Assembly (NCBI GenBank): GCA_900540535.1
Contig: UQGM01000036.1
Span: forward strand, 1 to 24,162
Source: an uncultured Oscillospiraceae bacterium
Lineage (GTDB): Bacteria; Bacillota; Clostridia; Oscillospirales; Acutalibacteraceae
DNA: 24,162 bases
Direction: 5' to 3'
Part shown: piece after piece, positions 8,024 through 16,272 of the stretch
How the letters are laid out: the number at the start of each line of letters is the position of its first letter
Position numbering within the stretch: the first letter of the stretch is position 1
The notes under the pieces: generated by a model
Database searches by the model: none
Told to the model about the DNA's origin: nothing
The model's input: the letters and a program-made list of their open reading frames with translations, nothing else
Position numbers and translations under genes: made by a program

Positions 8024-8428
8024 TCATTCATCTTCTTCGATAAGTGAATCCAAATGCGCATTATAAATTATTTTACCCACCTTTTCATCATCACAGTACT
8101 TTGAAAAGAAATCCAGAAGCCCTTGTTTTATTTCATCATGGGAAAATCCGGCGGCGTTGAGTTCCTCTTCGCTCATACAGTTTATTCTCTGATAAAAATC
8201 GAGGACTGTAATTAAAAATTCTCTGTTGCTTTCGGTTCCTTTTAGTTTTGCAGTTTCAAAGAGAAAATTTTCAGCTTCACATATTTTGTTTTTATCTACA
8301 AGGTCGTTTACGGTTATTTGCTCGGAAGTATAGGGATTTTCTGAAGGTTTGTGCTCAAAAATTGCATCAATGAGTGCTGCAATCAACATTTCAATCTGTC
8401 TGATAATCCAGTCTTCGCTGAAAAACAT
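8024..8428 (-). CDS. Small DUF6483-like protein
   Basis: A 134-residue soluble, acidic, helical protein that begins M-F-F-S-E-D-W-I-I-R-Q-I-E and ends in an E-E-D-E tail. The opening and length recall the DUF6483 family of Firmicutes, whose role is unknown. The frame stays open upstream to 8620, but that part is the sense strand of the tRNA-Ser gene and its terminator. The ATG at 8426-8428, preceded by AGAAGTG, is therefore taken as the start. It lies just downstream of the tRNA terminator and may rely on read-through or its own weak promoter. Confidence 0.65.
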   Translation of the reverse strand: MFFSEDWIIRQIEMLIAALIDAIFEHKPSENPYTSEQITVNDLVDKNKICEAENFLFETAKLKGTESNREFLITVLDFYQRINCMSEEELNAAGFSHDEIKQGLLDFFSKYCDDEKVGKIIYNAHLDSLIEEDE

Positions 8429-8461
8429 ATCATCACTTCTTTTACTGAATTTTGAGTAAGC

Positions 8462-8493
8462 AAAAAGCCGCAGAGAAAATTTCTGCGGCTTTT
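8462..8493 (-). terminator. Rho-independent terminator after tRNA-Ser
   Basis: The stem AGCCGCAGA/TCTGCGGCT is flanked by an A-run on one side and a T-run on the other. Read on the minus strand it starts 21 nt after the tRNA CCA end and finishes in a run of five T, so it closes the tRNA transcript. Confidence 0.85.
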
Positions 8494-8513
8494 GTCTGCG
8501 GTCAAAGCCGCAT

Positions 8514-8599
8514 TGGCGGAGAGTTAGGGATTCGAACCCTAGGTACTTGCGTACACAGCATTTCGAGTGCTGCACCTTCGACCACTCGGACAACTCTCC
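8514..8599 (-). tRNA. tRNA-Ser (anticodon CGA)
   Basis: The 86-nt minus-strand gene has a GGAGAG/CTCTCC acceptor stem, an anticodon arm with loop CTCGAAA (anticodon CGA, reading UCG), the long variable arm typical of class II tRNAs (TGTACGCAAGTACC region), a GGTTCGAATCC T-arm and an encoded CCA at 8514-8516. The cloverleaf is complete. Confidence 0.96.
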
Positions 8600-8610
8600 A
8601 TATATATAAT

Positions 8611-8616
8611 AGTATA
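8611..8616 (-). promoter_or_regulatory. Possible extended -10 promoter for tRNA-Ser
   Basis: On the minus strand, TGTTATACT (a TATACT -10 with an upstream TG) lies about 12 nt before the tRNA 5' end. I see no good -35. Position and sequence fit, but it is a short motif in AT-rich DNA. Confidence 0.35.
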
Positions 8617-8826
8617 ACATATATGCAATGAAAGCTTAGTAAACTTCAGCAATTATTTTTGATTTTATCAAACTTACCCCTTTTTGTCAATCTGATTTAG
8701 GCTGAATGATCTTGCCCATTCGGATTAAAGAGCTTTCATACTATTTAAAATAAAAGCCTGTTGATTGAAGGTTTTCGTTTAAAAAGCTAAAAATAACGGT
8801 ATAAAGGGATTTTCACGAATTTATTC

Positions 8827-8855
8827 TTGTTGCATATATGCTTTTATGTTAGAAT
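8827..8855 (+). promoter_or_regulatory. Putative sigma-A promoter for hisHF
   Basis: TTGTTG (8827-8832), a 17-nt spacer and TAGAAT (8850-8855) match a housekeeping promoter with correct spacing. Transcription would start near 8862, about 40 nt before the hisH start. No operator or riboswitch is visible. Confidence 0.5.
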
Positions 8856-8900
8856 AAATTCCGAAATAATTTAATCAATTACTAAAAAGCGGTGATTAAT

Positions 8901-9518
8901 GTGATTGCTGTTGTAGATTACGGCGCCGGAAATCTTCAGAGTGTAAAAAAGGCTTTGGATTTTATCGGTGCACCATGCATTATAACAAAAAATGCAGATG
9001 AGATACAGAAAGCGGATAAGGTTATTCTGCCCGGAGTAGGCTCTTTCGGCGATGCCATGGACTCAATGCATAAAAGCGGACTTACTGATGCAGTAAAGGA
9101 AGCAGCTTTGAGCGGAAAGCCGTTTCTCGGAATATGTCTCGGACTTCATCTTCTCTTTGAAGAATCGGAGGAATCTCCCGGAGCAAAGGGACTCGGCATA
9201 TTAAAGGGAAAGATAAGAAAAATTCCGTTGGAAGAGGGGATCAAGGTTCCCCACATGGGCTGGAATTCCCTTGAAGTAAAACAGCATGATGGCGTCTTTG
9301 CTTCGGCAAAGGACGGCGACTATGTATATTTTGTCCATTCCTACTATCTTACCGCCGATAATCCCGAAGATGTTGCGGCACGCACTGTTTACGGTTCAAC
9401 TGTTATAGATGCAGCCGTTAAAAAGGGTAACCTTTGTGCTGTACAGTTTCATCCTGAGAAAAGCGGAAGCGTAGGACTCAATATGCTTCGTAACTTTGCG
9501 GGAATGGAGGCACTTTAA
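8901..9518 (+). CDS. hisH: Imidazole glycerol phosphate synthase, glutaminase subunit HisH
   Basis: HisH releases ammonia from glutamine and channels it to HisF in histidine biosynthesis. The 205-residue protein is a class I glutamine amidotransferase: it opens M-I-A-V-V-D-Y-G-A-G-N, has the P-G-V-G-S-F-G oxyanion segment, the nucleophile C79 in GICLG, and H184/E186 in QFHPE. Length is normal. The start is GTG at 8901, with GGTGA at 8891-8895 as ribosome site; an in-frame GTG at 8892 would add three residues but overlaps that site. The stop is 1 bp before hisF, so the two are translationally coupled. Confidence 0.95.
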   Translation: MIAVVDYGAGNLQSVKKALDFIGAPCIITKNADEIQKADKVILPGVGSFGDAMDSMHKSGLTDAVKEAALSGKPFLGICLGLHLLFEESEESPGAKGLGILKGKIRKIPLEEGIKVPHMGWNSLEVKQHDGVFASAKDGDYVYFVHSYYLTADNPEDVAARTVYGSTVIDAAVKKGNLCAVQFHPEKSGSVGLNMLRNFAGMEAL

Positions 9519-9519
9519 T

Positions 9520-10278
9520 ATGTATGCAAAGAGAATAATCCCTTGTCTCGATGTAAAAATGGGACGAGTTGTAAAGGGAGTAAGCTTTGTTAATCTTCGT
9601 GATGCAGGAGATCCCGTTGAATGCGCAATTGAATATGATAAAAAGGGAGCCGATGAACTTGTGCTCCTTGATATAACCGCAACCCATGAGGGCAGGGGAA
9701 CAATGGTTGATATTGTCCGCAGAGTAGCGGATTCCATTTTCATTCCCTTTACCGTAGGTGGAGGCATATCCTCTGTTGATGATTTTACACAGCTTTTAAG
9801 AGCAGGTGCGGATAAAATCTCCGTTAACTCAGCGGCAGTGCGCAATCCGCAGCTTATAAATGATGCAGCATATAAATTTGGAAGTCAGTGCGTTGTATGC
9901 GCCATAGATGCAAAGCGCAGAGAAAACGGCGGCTGGGAAGTATATCTCAACGGCGGCAGAATACCTACGGGTATTGATGCGGTAAAATGGGCGCAAGAAG
10001 CAGTGAAAAGGGGAGCGGGAGAAATCCTTCTCACCAGCATGGACTGCGACGGACAGAAAAAAGGCTATGACCTTGAGCTTACAAGAGCGGTTTCCGAGAG
10101 TGTCGGAGTGCCTGTAATCGCTTCCGGCGGAGCAGGAGCCAAGGAACATTTTTATGATGCTTTCACAGTGGGAAAGGCAGATGCAGTTTTGGCAGCTTCA
10201 CTTTTTCATTTTAATGAAATACCTATCAGTGAACTTAAAGAATATTTAAGGGATAGGGAAATACCAATTAGATTTTAG
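9520..10278 (+). CDS. hisF: Imidazole glycerol phosphate synthase, cyclase subunit HisF
   Basis: HisF is a (beta/alpha)8 barrel that uses ammonia from HisH to make imidazole glycerol phosphate and AICAR from PRFAR. The 252-residue protein starts M-Y-A-K-R-I-I-P-C-L-D, so the catalytic acid D11 is present. The second catalytic aspartate is in C-A-I-D-A-K-R, and the phosphate-binding F-T-V-G-G-G-I and I-A-S-G-G-A-G segments are intact. GGAGG at 9506-9510 sits before the ATG. It follows hisH by 1 bp. No other his genes are in the window, so the remaining pathway genes must lie elsewhere. Confidence 0.96.
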   Translation: MYAKRIIPCLDVKMGRVVKGVSFVNLRDAGDPVECAIEYDKKGADELVLLDITATHEGRGTMVDIVRRVADSIFIPFTVGGGISSVDDFTQLLRAGADKISVNSAAVRNPQLINDAAYKFGSQCVVCAIDAKRRENGGWEVYLNGGRIPTGIDAVKWAQEAVKRGAGEILLTSMDCDGQKKGYDLELTRAVSESVGVPVIASGGAGAKEHFYDAFTVGKADAVLAASLFHFNEIPISELKEYLRDREIPIRF

Positions 10279-10291
10279 GAGATAATGAGAC

Positions 10292-10939
10292 TTGAAGAAC
10301 TTTAGAGAAATGACCACAAAAGAAAAAATCCGCAGTTTGATCCTTTACGGTATAGGTATTGTGTTTATGCCCCTGGGCGTAGTGCTTACCATAAATGCCC
10401 ATACCGGTGCAGGAGGAATTGATGCCCTTGACTTTATAATTTCGGAAAAGCTTCACGTAAGCACTTCCATTGTAATTTACGCACTGGCGATTTTAGTAGT
10501 TATCATAACTGCAATTATCAGACGAGGCTTCCCCAGAATTACGACTTTTATTTCATCTTTTTTTCTTGGAATTTTCACAGACCTGTGGAAATCGCTGCTT
10601 AAAGGAATTGAAGGCAGCGGTATTTTTTCGTCCTATGGCATGCTTATTCTGGGAATGGTGATTATAGCAGCCAGCGTAGCGGCTTATATGATTTCATCAC
10701 TGCCTACAAACCCGAATGATGACTTTGTAGTGGCTCTCACAGAGAAAGGCTGGAAGGTTGCCTGGGCGAAGGTTTTGCTTGACGGCACAGCTGTTGTAAC
10801 TGCTTTCTTCCTTGGTGGAGAAATCGGCATCGGTACTGTAATTATAACTTTAGGACTTGGACCGGTTATTGGATTTTTCCATAAATATATGGTAAAATTC
10901 ATAGTAGGCAGCCGTAAAGCTGAAAAGAACGTTGCATAA
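10292..10939 (+). CDS. YczE/YyaS/YitT-type integral membrane protein
   Basis: A 215-residue protein with about five or six membrane helices. The N-terminal segment with G-A-G-G-I-D-A-L-D-F and the later L-P-T-N-P-N-D-D-F-V-V-A-L resemble the YczE/YyaS/YitT membrane family, which has no settled function. The TTG start at 10292 is chosen because AGGAGA at 10276-10282 overlaps the hisF stop and lies at the right distance; the next ATG (10310) has no such site. Coupling to hisF is suggested by the 13-bp gap, but a role in histidine metabolism is not shown. Confidence 0.75.
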   Translation: MKNFREMTTKEKIRSLILYGIGIVFMPLGVVLTINAHTGAGGIDALDFIISEKLHVSTSIVIYALAILVVIITAIIRRGFPRITTFISSFFLGIFTDLWKSLLKGIEGSGIFSSYGMLILGMVIIAASVAAYMISSLPTNPNDDFVVALTEKGWKVAWAKVLLDGTAVVTAFFLGGEIGIGTVIITLGLGPVIGFFHKYMVKFIVGSRKAEKNVA

Positions 10940-10999
10940 TTTTGTTTTATAAATAATCAGCTTTTAACGGCAATAAGATATTGAGCCGAGGTGACTGAA

Positions 11000-11407
11000 A
11001 TGACGAAATCGAGCGTTAAGGTTACTATTAAAAGCGATGTTAAAAAGGTGTGGAACACCGTAACAGATGCCTCACATTATCATTGGCGCAGTGATTTAAG
11101 CAAGACTGAGATTATCGACGAAAAGCATTTTGCCGAATACACAAAGGAAGGATATCCTACAACTTTTACAGTTACTCTGACGGAACCCTTTAAGCGCTGG
11201 GAGTTCCAAATGGAAAACACCAATATGAAAGGGCATTGGGTTGGTATTTTTACTGAAAAGGGTGAGAGTACTGAAGTCGAGTTTACCGAGTATGTAGAGG
11301 CAAAGAAGTTTTATTTCAAACCTTTTGTGAAATTATATCTGAAAAAACAGCAGAAGCAGTTTGTTTACGATTTGGAAAAAGAATTGATGAAAAAGTCCTC
11401 ATATTGA
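11000..11407 (+). CDS. SRPBCC/START-like domain protein
   Basis: A 135-residue soluble protein whose fold pattern fits the SRPBCC (polyketide cyclase/AHSA1-like) group: an opening strand S-S-V-K-V-T-I-K-S-D, the helix V-K-K-V-W-N-T-V-T-D-A, central strands with F-K-R-W-E-F, and a long C-terminal helix. These proteins bind small hydrophobic ligands in a cavity; no ligand can be predicted. The ATG at 11000 follows GAGGTGA (10989-10995); an in-frame GTG at 10991 lies within that ribosome site and is rejected. It sits between two membrane-protein genes on the same strand. Confidence 0.7.
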   Translation: MTKSSVKVTIKSDVKKVWNTVTDASHYHWRSDLSKTEIIDEKHFAEYTKEGYPTTFTVTLTEPFKRWEFQMENTNMKGHWVGIFTEKGESTEVEFTEYVEAKKFYFKPFVKLYLKKQQKQFVYDLEKELMKKSSY

Positions 11408-11439
11408 CGGACAAAATAAATTGGAGAGTTTTAGGAACT

Positions 11440-12810
11440 ATGAAAATCAATGATGAAAACAAATCTGAAAAGCTCAGGATTATAAGTATATTGGTAGTTA
11501 TCCTCTGTGTGTTTGTTTCAATGCTTGTTCTTAATTTAAACACAGATTTTACTGCCGATGACTATACATACCATTATATTTATGAAAGTCCCATGCCGTC
11601 GGAGAACTCGAAGCTCCTCACGGGAATTGGTGATATTCCCATTTCCATGGCAAATCACTATAACATATGGGGCGGACGAGTTGTAGCTCATACCATTGTG
11701 CAGTTTTTCATGCTTTTTGATAAACCTGTTTTCGATGTGTTTAATTCACTTATCTATGTGCTGTGCGGAATTCTCATTTATTTCCATATGGAAAAGGATT
11801 TCAGAAAGCACAGGGCATCGTGGCTTTTGATGATATACACAGCCATGTGGTTTCTTATTCCCGAGTACGGCGCATCGGTTTTGTGGGTATCGGGTTCATG
11901 TAACTATCTTTGGATGCTCACTTTGATTTTGCTTTATCTTCTTCCTTTCCGTTACTGCCTTCATAAAAAGCTCAGTCCTCTTTGGGGAATGCTGGCAGCA
12001 GTGGGAATGATACCATTCGGATTTATTTCAGGATGCACCAATGAAAATGCAGGAGGAGCGGCGGCGATGATTGCCGGACTGCTGGTGCTTCTCGATATTA
12101 TCAGAAATAAACGTATCCGCATATGGAGTGTTACGGGAATTATTTCTGCCGGAGCGGGACTTCTCTTTCTTGTTGCGGCGCCGGGAAACTATGCAAGAGG
12201 CGGAGACATAAACTTATCCGCTGAGGTTTTAACGGGACGCTTTGACAGAATGTGGAAATATACCCAGGAATCAATGATTATTCCGGTGCTTATATTGGCT
12301 GCGGCACTTGTGGTTTTTGCATTTACAAATAAGCTTTCGGTGAAAGAGTTTTTCAGTGAAATATCCGTGCCGATAATTTACTGTCTGGCAGCTGCGGCAA
12401 ATATTATTGTTCTGGCAGCTACCTCGGATTTTTCAAGACGTTCATGGATTCTTTCAGTATTCCTCGTTATTATTTCTGCCGGAATACTTGCAGGTAAGTT
12501 TAAACCAATGCAGTATACCTCACTGGTTACCGCCTGTCTTGCAGCTACTTTGACTGCGGTTTATCTTGTTTCCTATATTCATGCCGCTGACAGTATTATC
12601 CAGACTCATAAAGAGGTTTTAGTGGAAATAAGTCAGATAGAAGAGCAGAAAGCTCAGGGAATAGAGGACATAACTGTTACAAGATACTCAAGACCCGATG
12701 ATATTCACAACGCCCTCAGAGGAACCGCCAATCTTACCAATGACAGACAGCAGTGGTTCAATCTCTGGATGGCGAAATATTATAACGTTAAGTCAATCGG
12801 AATTGAATAA
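11440..12810 (+). CDS. DUF6056-like polytopic membrane protein, possible GT-C-type glycosyltransferase
   Basis: A 456-residue protein with about ten or eleven membrane helices. After the first helix comes an outer loop with D-F-T-A-D-D-Y-T-Y-H-Y, then G-G-R-V-V-A-H-T, and later a W-V-S-G-S-C-N-Y-L-W segment. This arrangement recalls the DUF6056 family. An acidic pair in the first outer loop is also a hallmark of GT-C glycosyltransferases, which use polyprenyl-phosphate sugars; that link is inference. The ATG at 11440 is preferred; an in-frame TTG at 11404 overlaps the preceding stop and lacks a site. A hairpin follows the stop. Confidence 0.65.
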   Translation: MKINDENKSEKLRIISILVVILCVFVSMLVLNLNTDFTADDYTYHYIYESPMPSENSKLLTGIGDIPISMANHYNIWGGRVVAHTIVQFFMLFDKPVFDVFNSLIYVLCGILIYFHMEKDFRKHRASWLLMIYTAMWFLIPEYGASVLWVSGSCNYLWMLTLILLYLLPFRYCLHKKLSPLWGMLAAVGMIPFGFISGCTNENAGGAAAMIAGLLVLLDIIRNKRIRIWSVTGIISAGAGLLFLVAAPGNYARGGDINLSAEVLTGRFDRMWKYTQESMIIPVLILAAALVVFAFTNKLSVKEFFSEISVPIIYCLAAAANIIVLAATSDFSRRSWILSVFLVIISAGILAGKFKPMQYTSLVTACLAATLTAVYLVSYIHAADSIIQTHKEVLVEISQIEEQKAQGIEDITVTRYSRPDDIHNALRGTANLTNDRQQWFNLWMAKYYNVKSIGIE

Positions 12811-12835
12811 GATAAAAATTAATAAGAAAAACAAA

Positions 12836-12874
12836 CAGGACAAACACTCTGTGTTTGTCCTGCCTGCTTTTTGA
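12836..12874 (+). terminator. Probable rho-independent terminator of the hisH-to-DUF6056 run
   Basis: A perfect 12-bp stem (12836-12847 with 12851-12862, core GGACAAACAC) has a 3-nt loop. The T-run (five T at about 12868-12872) starts six bases after the stem, so it is not ideal. Confidence 0.65.
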
Positions 12875-12951
12875 GGAGAATATGAAAGAAGAAAAATAAC
12901 CTTGTAAGCTGTTTTAATGGTGTTAAAAATATATTATCAAGACTTTGTGTC

Positions 12952-13380
12952 TTATACTCTTACTCCTGTAAGGCTTTTACTGGCCTCAGGTATCATGTTG
13001 TAAATTTTCTTATCTGAATCGACCATGGTAATTACTGTTTCAGGGAGCAGCATTCTGATTTCTGCAATAAATCTTGAGCTTTTCTCTCCGGGGAAACCTA
13101 CTGTAACTATCTTGGTATTGTTTTTCTTTGCATGAACTGCTGTTACCACTGCCGGCGCATCGCTGAAATATACGTTCATTTCCGCACCAAACTTTTTACA
13201 TACTCCGTAAAGGTGTTCCATCGCCTGAGGATCAGGGGAATAGGAGTCCTTTTCGGGCTGGACATTGATAACACTCAGCTGCATATCGTGGGACTTTGCA
13301 ATTGATGCTCCTGCCTCAATAAGCCTCTCGCAGCTTGACTGCTGTGTAACACAGACAAGCACGTGAGCCTTGCCCTTCAT
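12952..13380 (-). CDS. Universal stress protein (UspA-like) domain protein
   Basis: A 142-residue cytoplasmic protein. The opening A-H-V-L-V-C-V-T-Q-Q-S-S-C-E-R-L-I-E-A-G resembles the Usp domain as found in KdpD sensor kinases: a first beta strand, then a helix with I-E-A-G-A-S-I-A, then a strand L-S-V-I-N-V-Q-P. The clear G-x2-G-x9-G ATP-binding motif of ATP-binding Usp proteins is not evident. A very strong ribosome site (GGAGGTG) precedes the ATG at 13378-13380. It is a single gene facing the plus-strand run. Role in stress or turgor signalling is family inference. Confidence 0.7.
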   Translation of the reverse strand: MKGKAHVLVCVTQQSSCERLIEAGASIAKSHDMQLSVINVQPEKDSYSPDPQAMEHLYGVCKKFGAEMNVYFSDAPAVVTAVHAKKNNTKIVTVGFPGEKSSRFIAEIRMLLPETVITMVDSDKKIYNMIPEASKSLTGVRV

Positions 13381-13699
13381 TTTGTTTTCACCTCCTTCGT
13401 TGTTTCTGACATTATAATACCAGCAGCTTGTGACTAATTTTAGGGGAATAAGTTACTAATTATTAAACAAACATTTAAAAAATATTACAAATGAGCTTCA
13501 ATTCGTAACCTTTGCTGCTGCAAAGTAATTATATTGCCTGCAAATTGCCATAATGACAAAGTATAGGATAGATATTAAATTATGTGAGATGTGACAAAAG
13601 ACAAACTCTATATATGGAAGAAAAGCCTGTAAATATCTGTATTTATAATGAAAAAAGCCTCCCGGATTTTTGTTCCGGAAGGCTTTAACCGTGTTTATA
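13381..13699. other. Intergenic region upstream of the Usp-like gene
   Basis: This 319-bp stretch holds the leader of the Usp-like gene, with a TATAAT read on the minus strand at 13411-13416 but no good -35, and the terminator at 13654-13686. The middle (about 13440-13640) is AT-rich and I see no gene in it. Confidence 0.5.
13651..13686 (-). terminator. Rho-independent terminator after the LRR lipoprotein gene
   Basis: An AAAGCCT(T/C)CCGGA stem with one mismatch (13654-13666 with 13674-13686) is followed on the minus strand by six T. It begins 14 nt after the stop codon of the lipoprotein gene. Confidence 0.85.
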
Positions 13700-14548
13700 T
13701 TATCCTACATATTCAACAGCGACTTTCTCTCTTACATTGTTCTTTATGTTTGGTATCCAGTCTTTTCCGAGGGTAAGAGAATCAGCACTTGGATGATGCA
13801 CCACAATTTTATCTATGGAAGAAGCGGTTGAGAAAAATGCATAGTCACCAATTGACTTTACTGAGGAAGGTATTTCAAGATGAGTAAGTGAATCGCAGTA
13901 GGAGAATGAATCGACACCTATTTCAGTAAGGGTTTCTGGGAACTCAAGAGCTGAGAGATTGGTGCATTTAAGGAAAGCTTTGTTTTCAACCTTTTCGAGT
14001 CCCTCATTAAACTCAATGGAATAGAGGTTGCTGCACATATAAAATGCATTTTCGCCTATAACCTTAACTGTATCGGGAAGTTTTATTGTACCTCCGCCTG
14101 TGACCTTGCCGTCTTTGTCTGTAACAAGGGGCGTTTTGCCGTTGGGATATGCAATAAGTTTTGTCATATCCTTGCTGTAAAGTACACCGTCAACGCTTGT
14201 AAAATATTCATTATCCGCACTGACATTTATAGATTTAAGGACAGGACAGTTTGTAAGAGCCCAGGGGTCTATTTTTTCTATATTTTTTCCTATGTTGAGC
14301 ACTTCAAGATACTCTGAATTAGAAATACAGAAGGACATAAGCTCAGTTATAGGCTCGTCGTTATATGTGTCAGGTATTGTAAATGTTCTCTCTGTGGAAG
14401 AGCCTTCATACCTATAAAGAGCATATCCGTTTTCAGCCTCTTTATATTTAAGGTTTCCACTGCTTTCGCCGGTGCAGGAGGAGAACGAAAGCATAACCGT
14501 CAATAATGCCAAGATCGCTGAAAATACGCAAATTACTTTTTTCTTCAT
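13700..14548 (-). CDS. BspA-type leucine-rich-repeat lipoprotein
   Basis: A 282-residue exported lipoprotein. The signal peptide is M-K-K-K followed by a hydrophobic core and a lipobox L-S-F-S-S-C with the lipidated C25. From about residue 75 on, repeats of the type N-x-F-x-x-C-x-x-L-x-x-I/L-x-(I/F)-P-x-x-(L/V)-x-x-I match LRR_5 (BspA/TpLRR) repeats; about five are visible, interrupted by a loop with V-D-G-V-L-Y-S-K-D and I-A-Y-P-N-G. Such proteins mediate binding at the cell surface; the ligand is unknown. The ATG at 14548 is chosen because AGGAG lies just before it and the signal peptide begins there; the frame is open further up but overlaps the transporter gene. It starts 16 bp after the transporter stop, so the two share an mRNA. 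Confidence 0.85.
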   Translation of the reverse strand: MKKKVICVFSAILALLTVMLSFSSCTGESSGNLKYKEAENGYALYRYEGSSTERTFTIPDTYNDEPITELMSFCISNSEYLEVLNIGKNIEKIDPWALTNCPVLKSINVSADNEYFTSVDGVLYSKDMTKLIAYPNGKTPLVTDKDGKVTGGGTIKLPDTVKVIGENAFYMCSNLYSIEFNEGLEKVENKAFLKCTNLSALEFPETLTEIGVDSFSYCDSLTHLEIPSSVKSIGDYAFFSTASSIDKIVVHHPSADSLTLGKDWIPNIKNNVREKVAVEYVG

Positions 14549-14564
14549 GTTTTCCGGTCTCCTT

Positions 14565-16229
14565 TTAAACAGTTTCCTCAATTGCCACTTGAGTTTCGTG
14601 TTCTTTTTTCTCAGCACGTACTTTCAGTTCTTCCATCATCTTTTTATGCTTTTCTTCGGTGAAATCATAAAAATGATAGGGCACAGTGGCAAGCAGTCCT
14701 GTTACGGCGCCTATGGCGACGGTGATTATGAATACTGAAGTTCTCAGAGATGGGTCGTAAAGGATATTCCAGTCTGAGGTGAAGCCTACGAGACCGTAAA
14801 GATAGGGAACAACCATTGCGCCGAGAGTTGTTATAGGAGCAGAGAGATATCCGAAAATACCCATACATGAGTCGAGTCTTTCACCGGATATGTATTGCTG
14901 GTAATCCCATATATCGGCGTTTATTGCAGTGGTGGCAATTGAAACAAGGGAATTGAACAGTGAAGTAAGATATGTTGAAAGAATGATTACTATGAGACTG
15001 TCCATATAAACTCCGGCAGCGGTTAGGAATGAGCAGAGAACAGTGATGTACTTGCCTACAAGGACAATTTTCTTTTTTCCAAGTTTGCCTATGAGGAACG
15101 GAGCCAAAAGCATACCCGGAACGCTTGCGGTTCCGATTATGGTTGAAGTTATTCCCATAACCCAGTCCTGACGCATGGAATAGATAACAGCCATATTGAT
15201 AATATTGATTGATCCGGCAGAAAAATTTGTCATCCATGTGGAAATGTTTGTAATCCAGAGATATTTGTTTTTAAGTACGGCTTTGAAACCTTTTTTCATG
15301 TCGATCTGGGGCTTATGCTGAGTTTCCTGAATAACTCTGTCTTTAACTCCGAAAACAAGAAACAGTGACATGGGTCCGAAAAGAATTACAATTGCAGGAA
15401 CTACAATTCTGTATGTATTAATGCTTGTCATGCCTCCGGCTACTGCGGCAAGAACAGGGAAGATTACATTATAAATTGACGGGAACAGACTCCACAGGAA
15501 AGAGCCGTAAGACATGATTTTGGTTCTTTCGGTAGTGCTTGGAGATATGACGTTCTGCATATTGGTGGTCTGTGAAAAACATGAGGCGAAGCATCCCCAG
15601 AAAGAGAAGAAAAGATGCATGACCCAGAATTTCTCATGATATTCCAGTGTATTGTATGGGAACCATACCAAAAGGAAAAGTGAAATTATGTAGGGAAGCA
15701 TATTTGCGATGATCCAACTGCGGTATTTACCGAATTTAGGGGAAAGCTTTTTCAGAACAAGTATATTGTAATATGTAGTGAAAACCTGAATCAAAAATTT
15801 TGATCCTACTACCTGAGGCAGAGCAGGCATGAAGCTTTCAAAATACTGCTGAGGGATAAAGAAGCATCCAATACCTAAAACTAAAAATGCTAAGTTTGCC
15901 CAGTTTATCAAGTGCATTGTTTTTTTAGGCGGAGACCCGAGATTGTCGGTGATAATCATGTTTATAGGTGAAAACAGATAATTCATTAAAAGGTTTACAA
16001 TGCCGAGCATTGCAAAGTCGAGCATTTTAAGACCGTAAATTGCGCCGACAAACATACATCCTGCGGTAAAGGAAAGATTATATCCTGCGCTGGCGGCAAC
16101 CATGGAGTTTCCGATTCCTAAAACAAGGTAGAGGAATTCTTTATAAGAAACATGTTCTCCTTCCTTCGGTTTTTTCCAGTGTGTAGTTACCTCGGTTATC
16201 AGATTTTTAGCGCTGCTTGCAATTTTCAC
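14565..16229 (-). CDS. MFS/GPH-type sugar:cation symporter
   Basis: A 554-residue protein with about twelve membrane helices, resembling the glycoside-pentoside-hexuronide:cation symporter branch of the major facilitator superfamily (MFS_2). Visible features are a soluble N-terminal 28 residues, the Y-N-L-S-F-T-A-G segment, an I-S-P-S-T-T-E-R-T-K-I-M-S-Y-G loop equivalent to the conserved cytoplasmic loop of this family, and N-A-D-I-W-D-Y-Q-Q-Y in the second half. It probably imports a sugar or glycoside with a cation. The extra length is a charged C-terminal tail. The GTG start at 16229 follows a GGGGG site. The lipoprotein gene 16 bp downstream is co-transcribed and could help capture substrate, which is inference. 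Confidence 0.8.
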   Translation of the reverse strand: MKIASSAKNLITEVTTHWKKPKEGEHVSYKEFLYLVLGIGNSMVAASAGYNLSFTAGCMFVGAIYGLKMLDFAMLGIVNLLMNYLFSPINMIITDNLGSPPKKTMHLINWANLAFLVLGIGCFFIPQQYFESFMPALPQVVGSKFLIQVFTTYYNILVLKKLSPKFGKYRSWIIANMLPYIISLFLLVWFPYNTLEYHEKFWVMHLFFSFWGCFASCFSQTTNMQNVISPSTTERTKIMSYGSFLWSLFPSIYNVIFPVLAAVAGGMTSINTYRIVVPAIVILFGPMSLFLVFGVKDRVIQETQHKPQIDMKKGFKAVLKNKYLWITNISTWMTNFSAGSINIINMAVIYSMRQDWVMGITSTIIGTASVPGMLLAPFLIGKLGKKKIVLVGKYITVLCSFLTAAGVYMDSLIVIILSTYLTSLFNSLVSIATTAINADIWDYQQYISGERLDSCMGIFGYLSAPITTLGAMVVPYLYGLVGFTSDWNILYDPSLRTSVFIITVAIGAVTGLLATVPYHFYDFTEEKHKKMMEELKVRAEKKEHETQVAIEETV

Positions 16230-16272
16230 ATTTTATACCCCCAAAGTATGTAATAAGGACATTTTGTAAAAT

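Larger units (their letters stand above)
8600..8900. other. Divergent promoter region between tRNA-Ser and hisH
   Basis: This 301-bp stretch carries the presumed tRNA promoter at its left end and the hisH promoter at its right end. Between them (about 8640-8820) I see no gene, repeat or clear RNA element. Confidence 0.5.

Noticed and set aside
8429..8620. N-terminal extension of the gene at 8024-8428
   Set aside because: The extension is the sense strand of tRNA-Ser and its terminator; its apparent protein sequence is just translated tRNA.
12885..12899. Short ATG frame coding M-K-E-E-K after a GGAG site
   Set aside because: Only five codons, directly after a terminator; no sign of a real peptide gene or leader for a following plus-strand gene.
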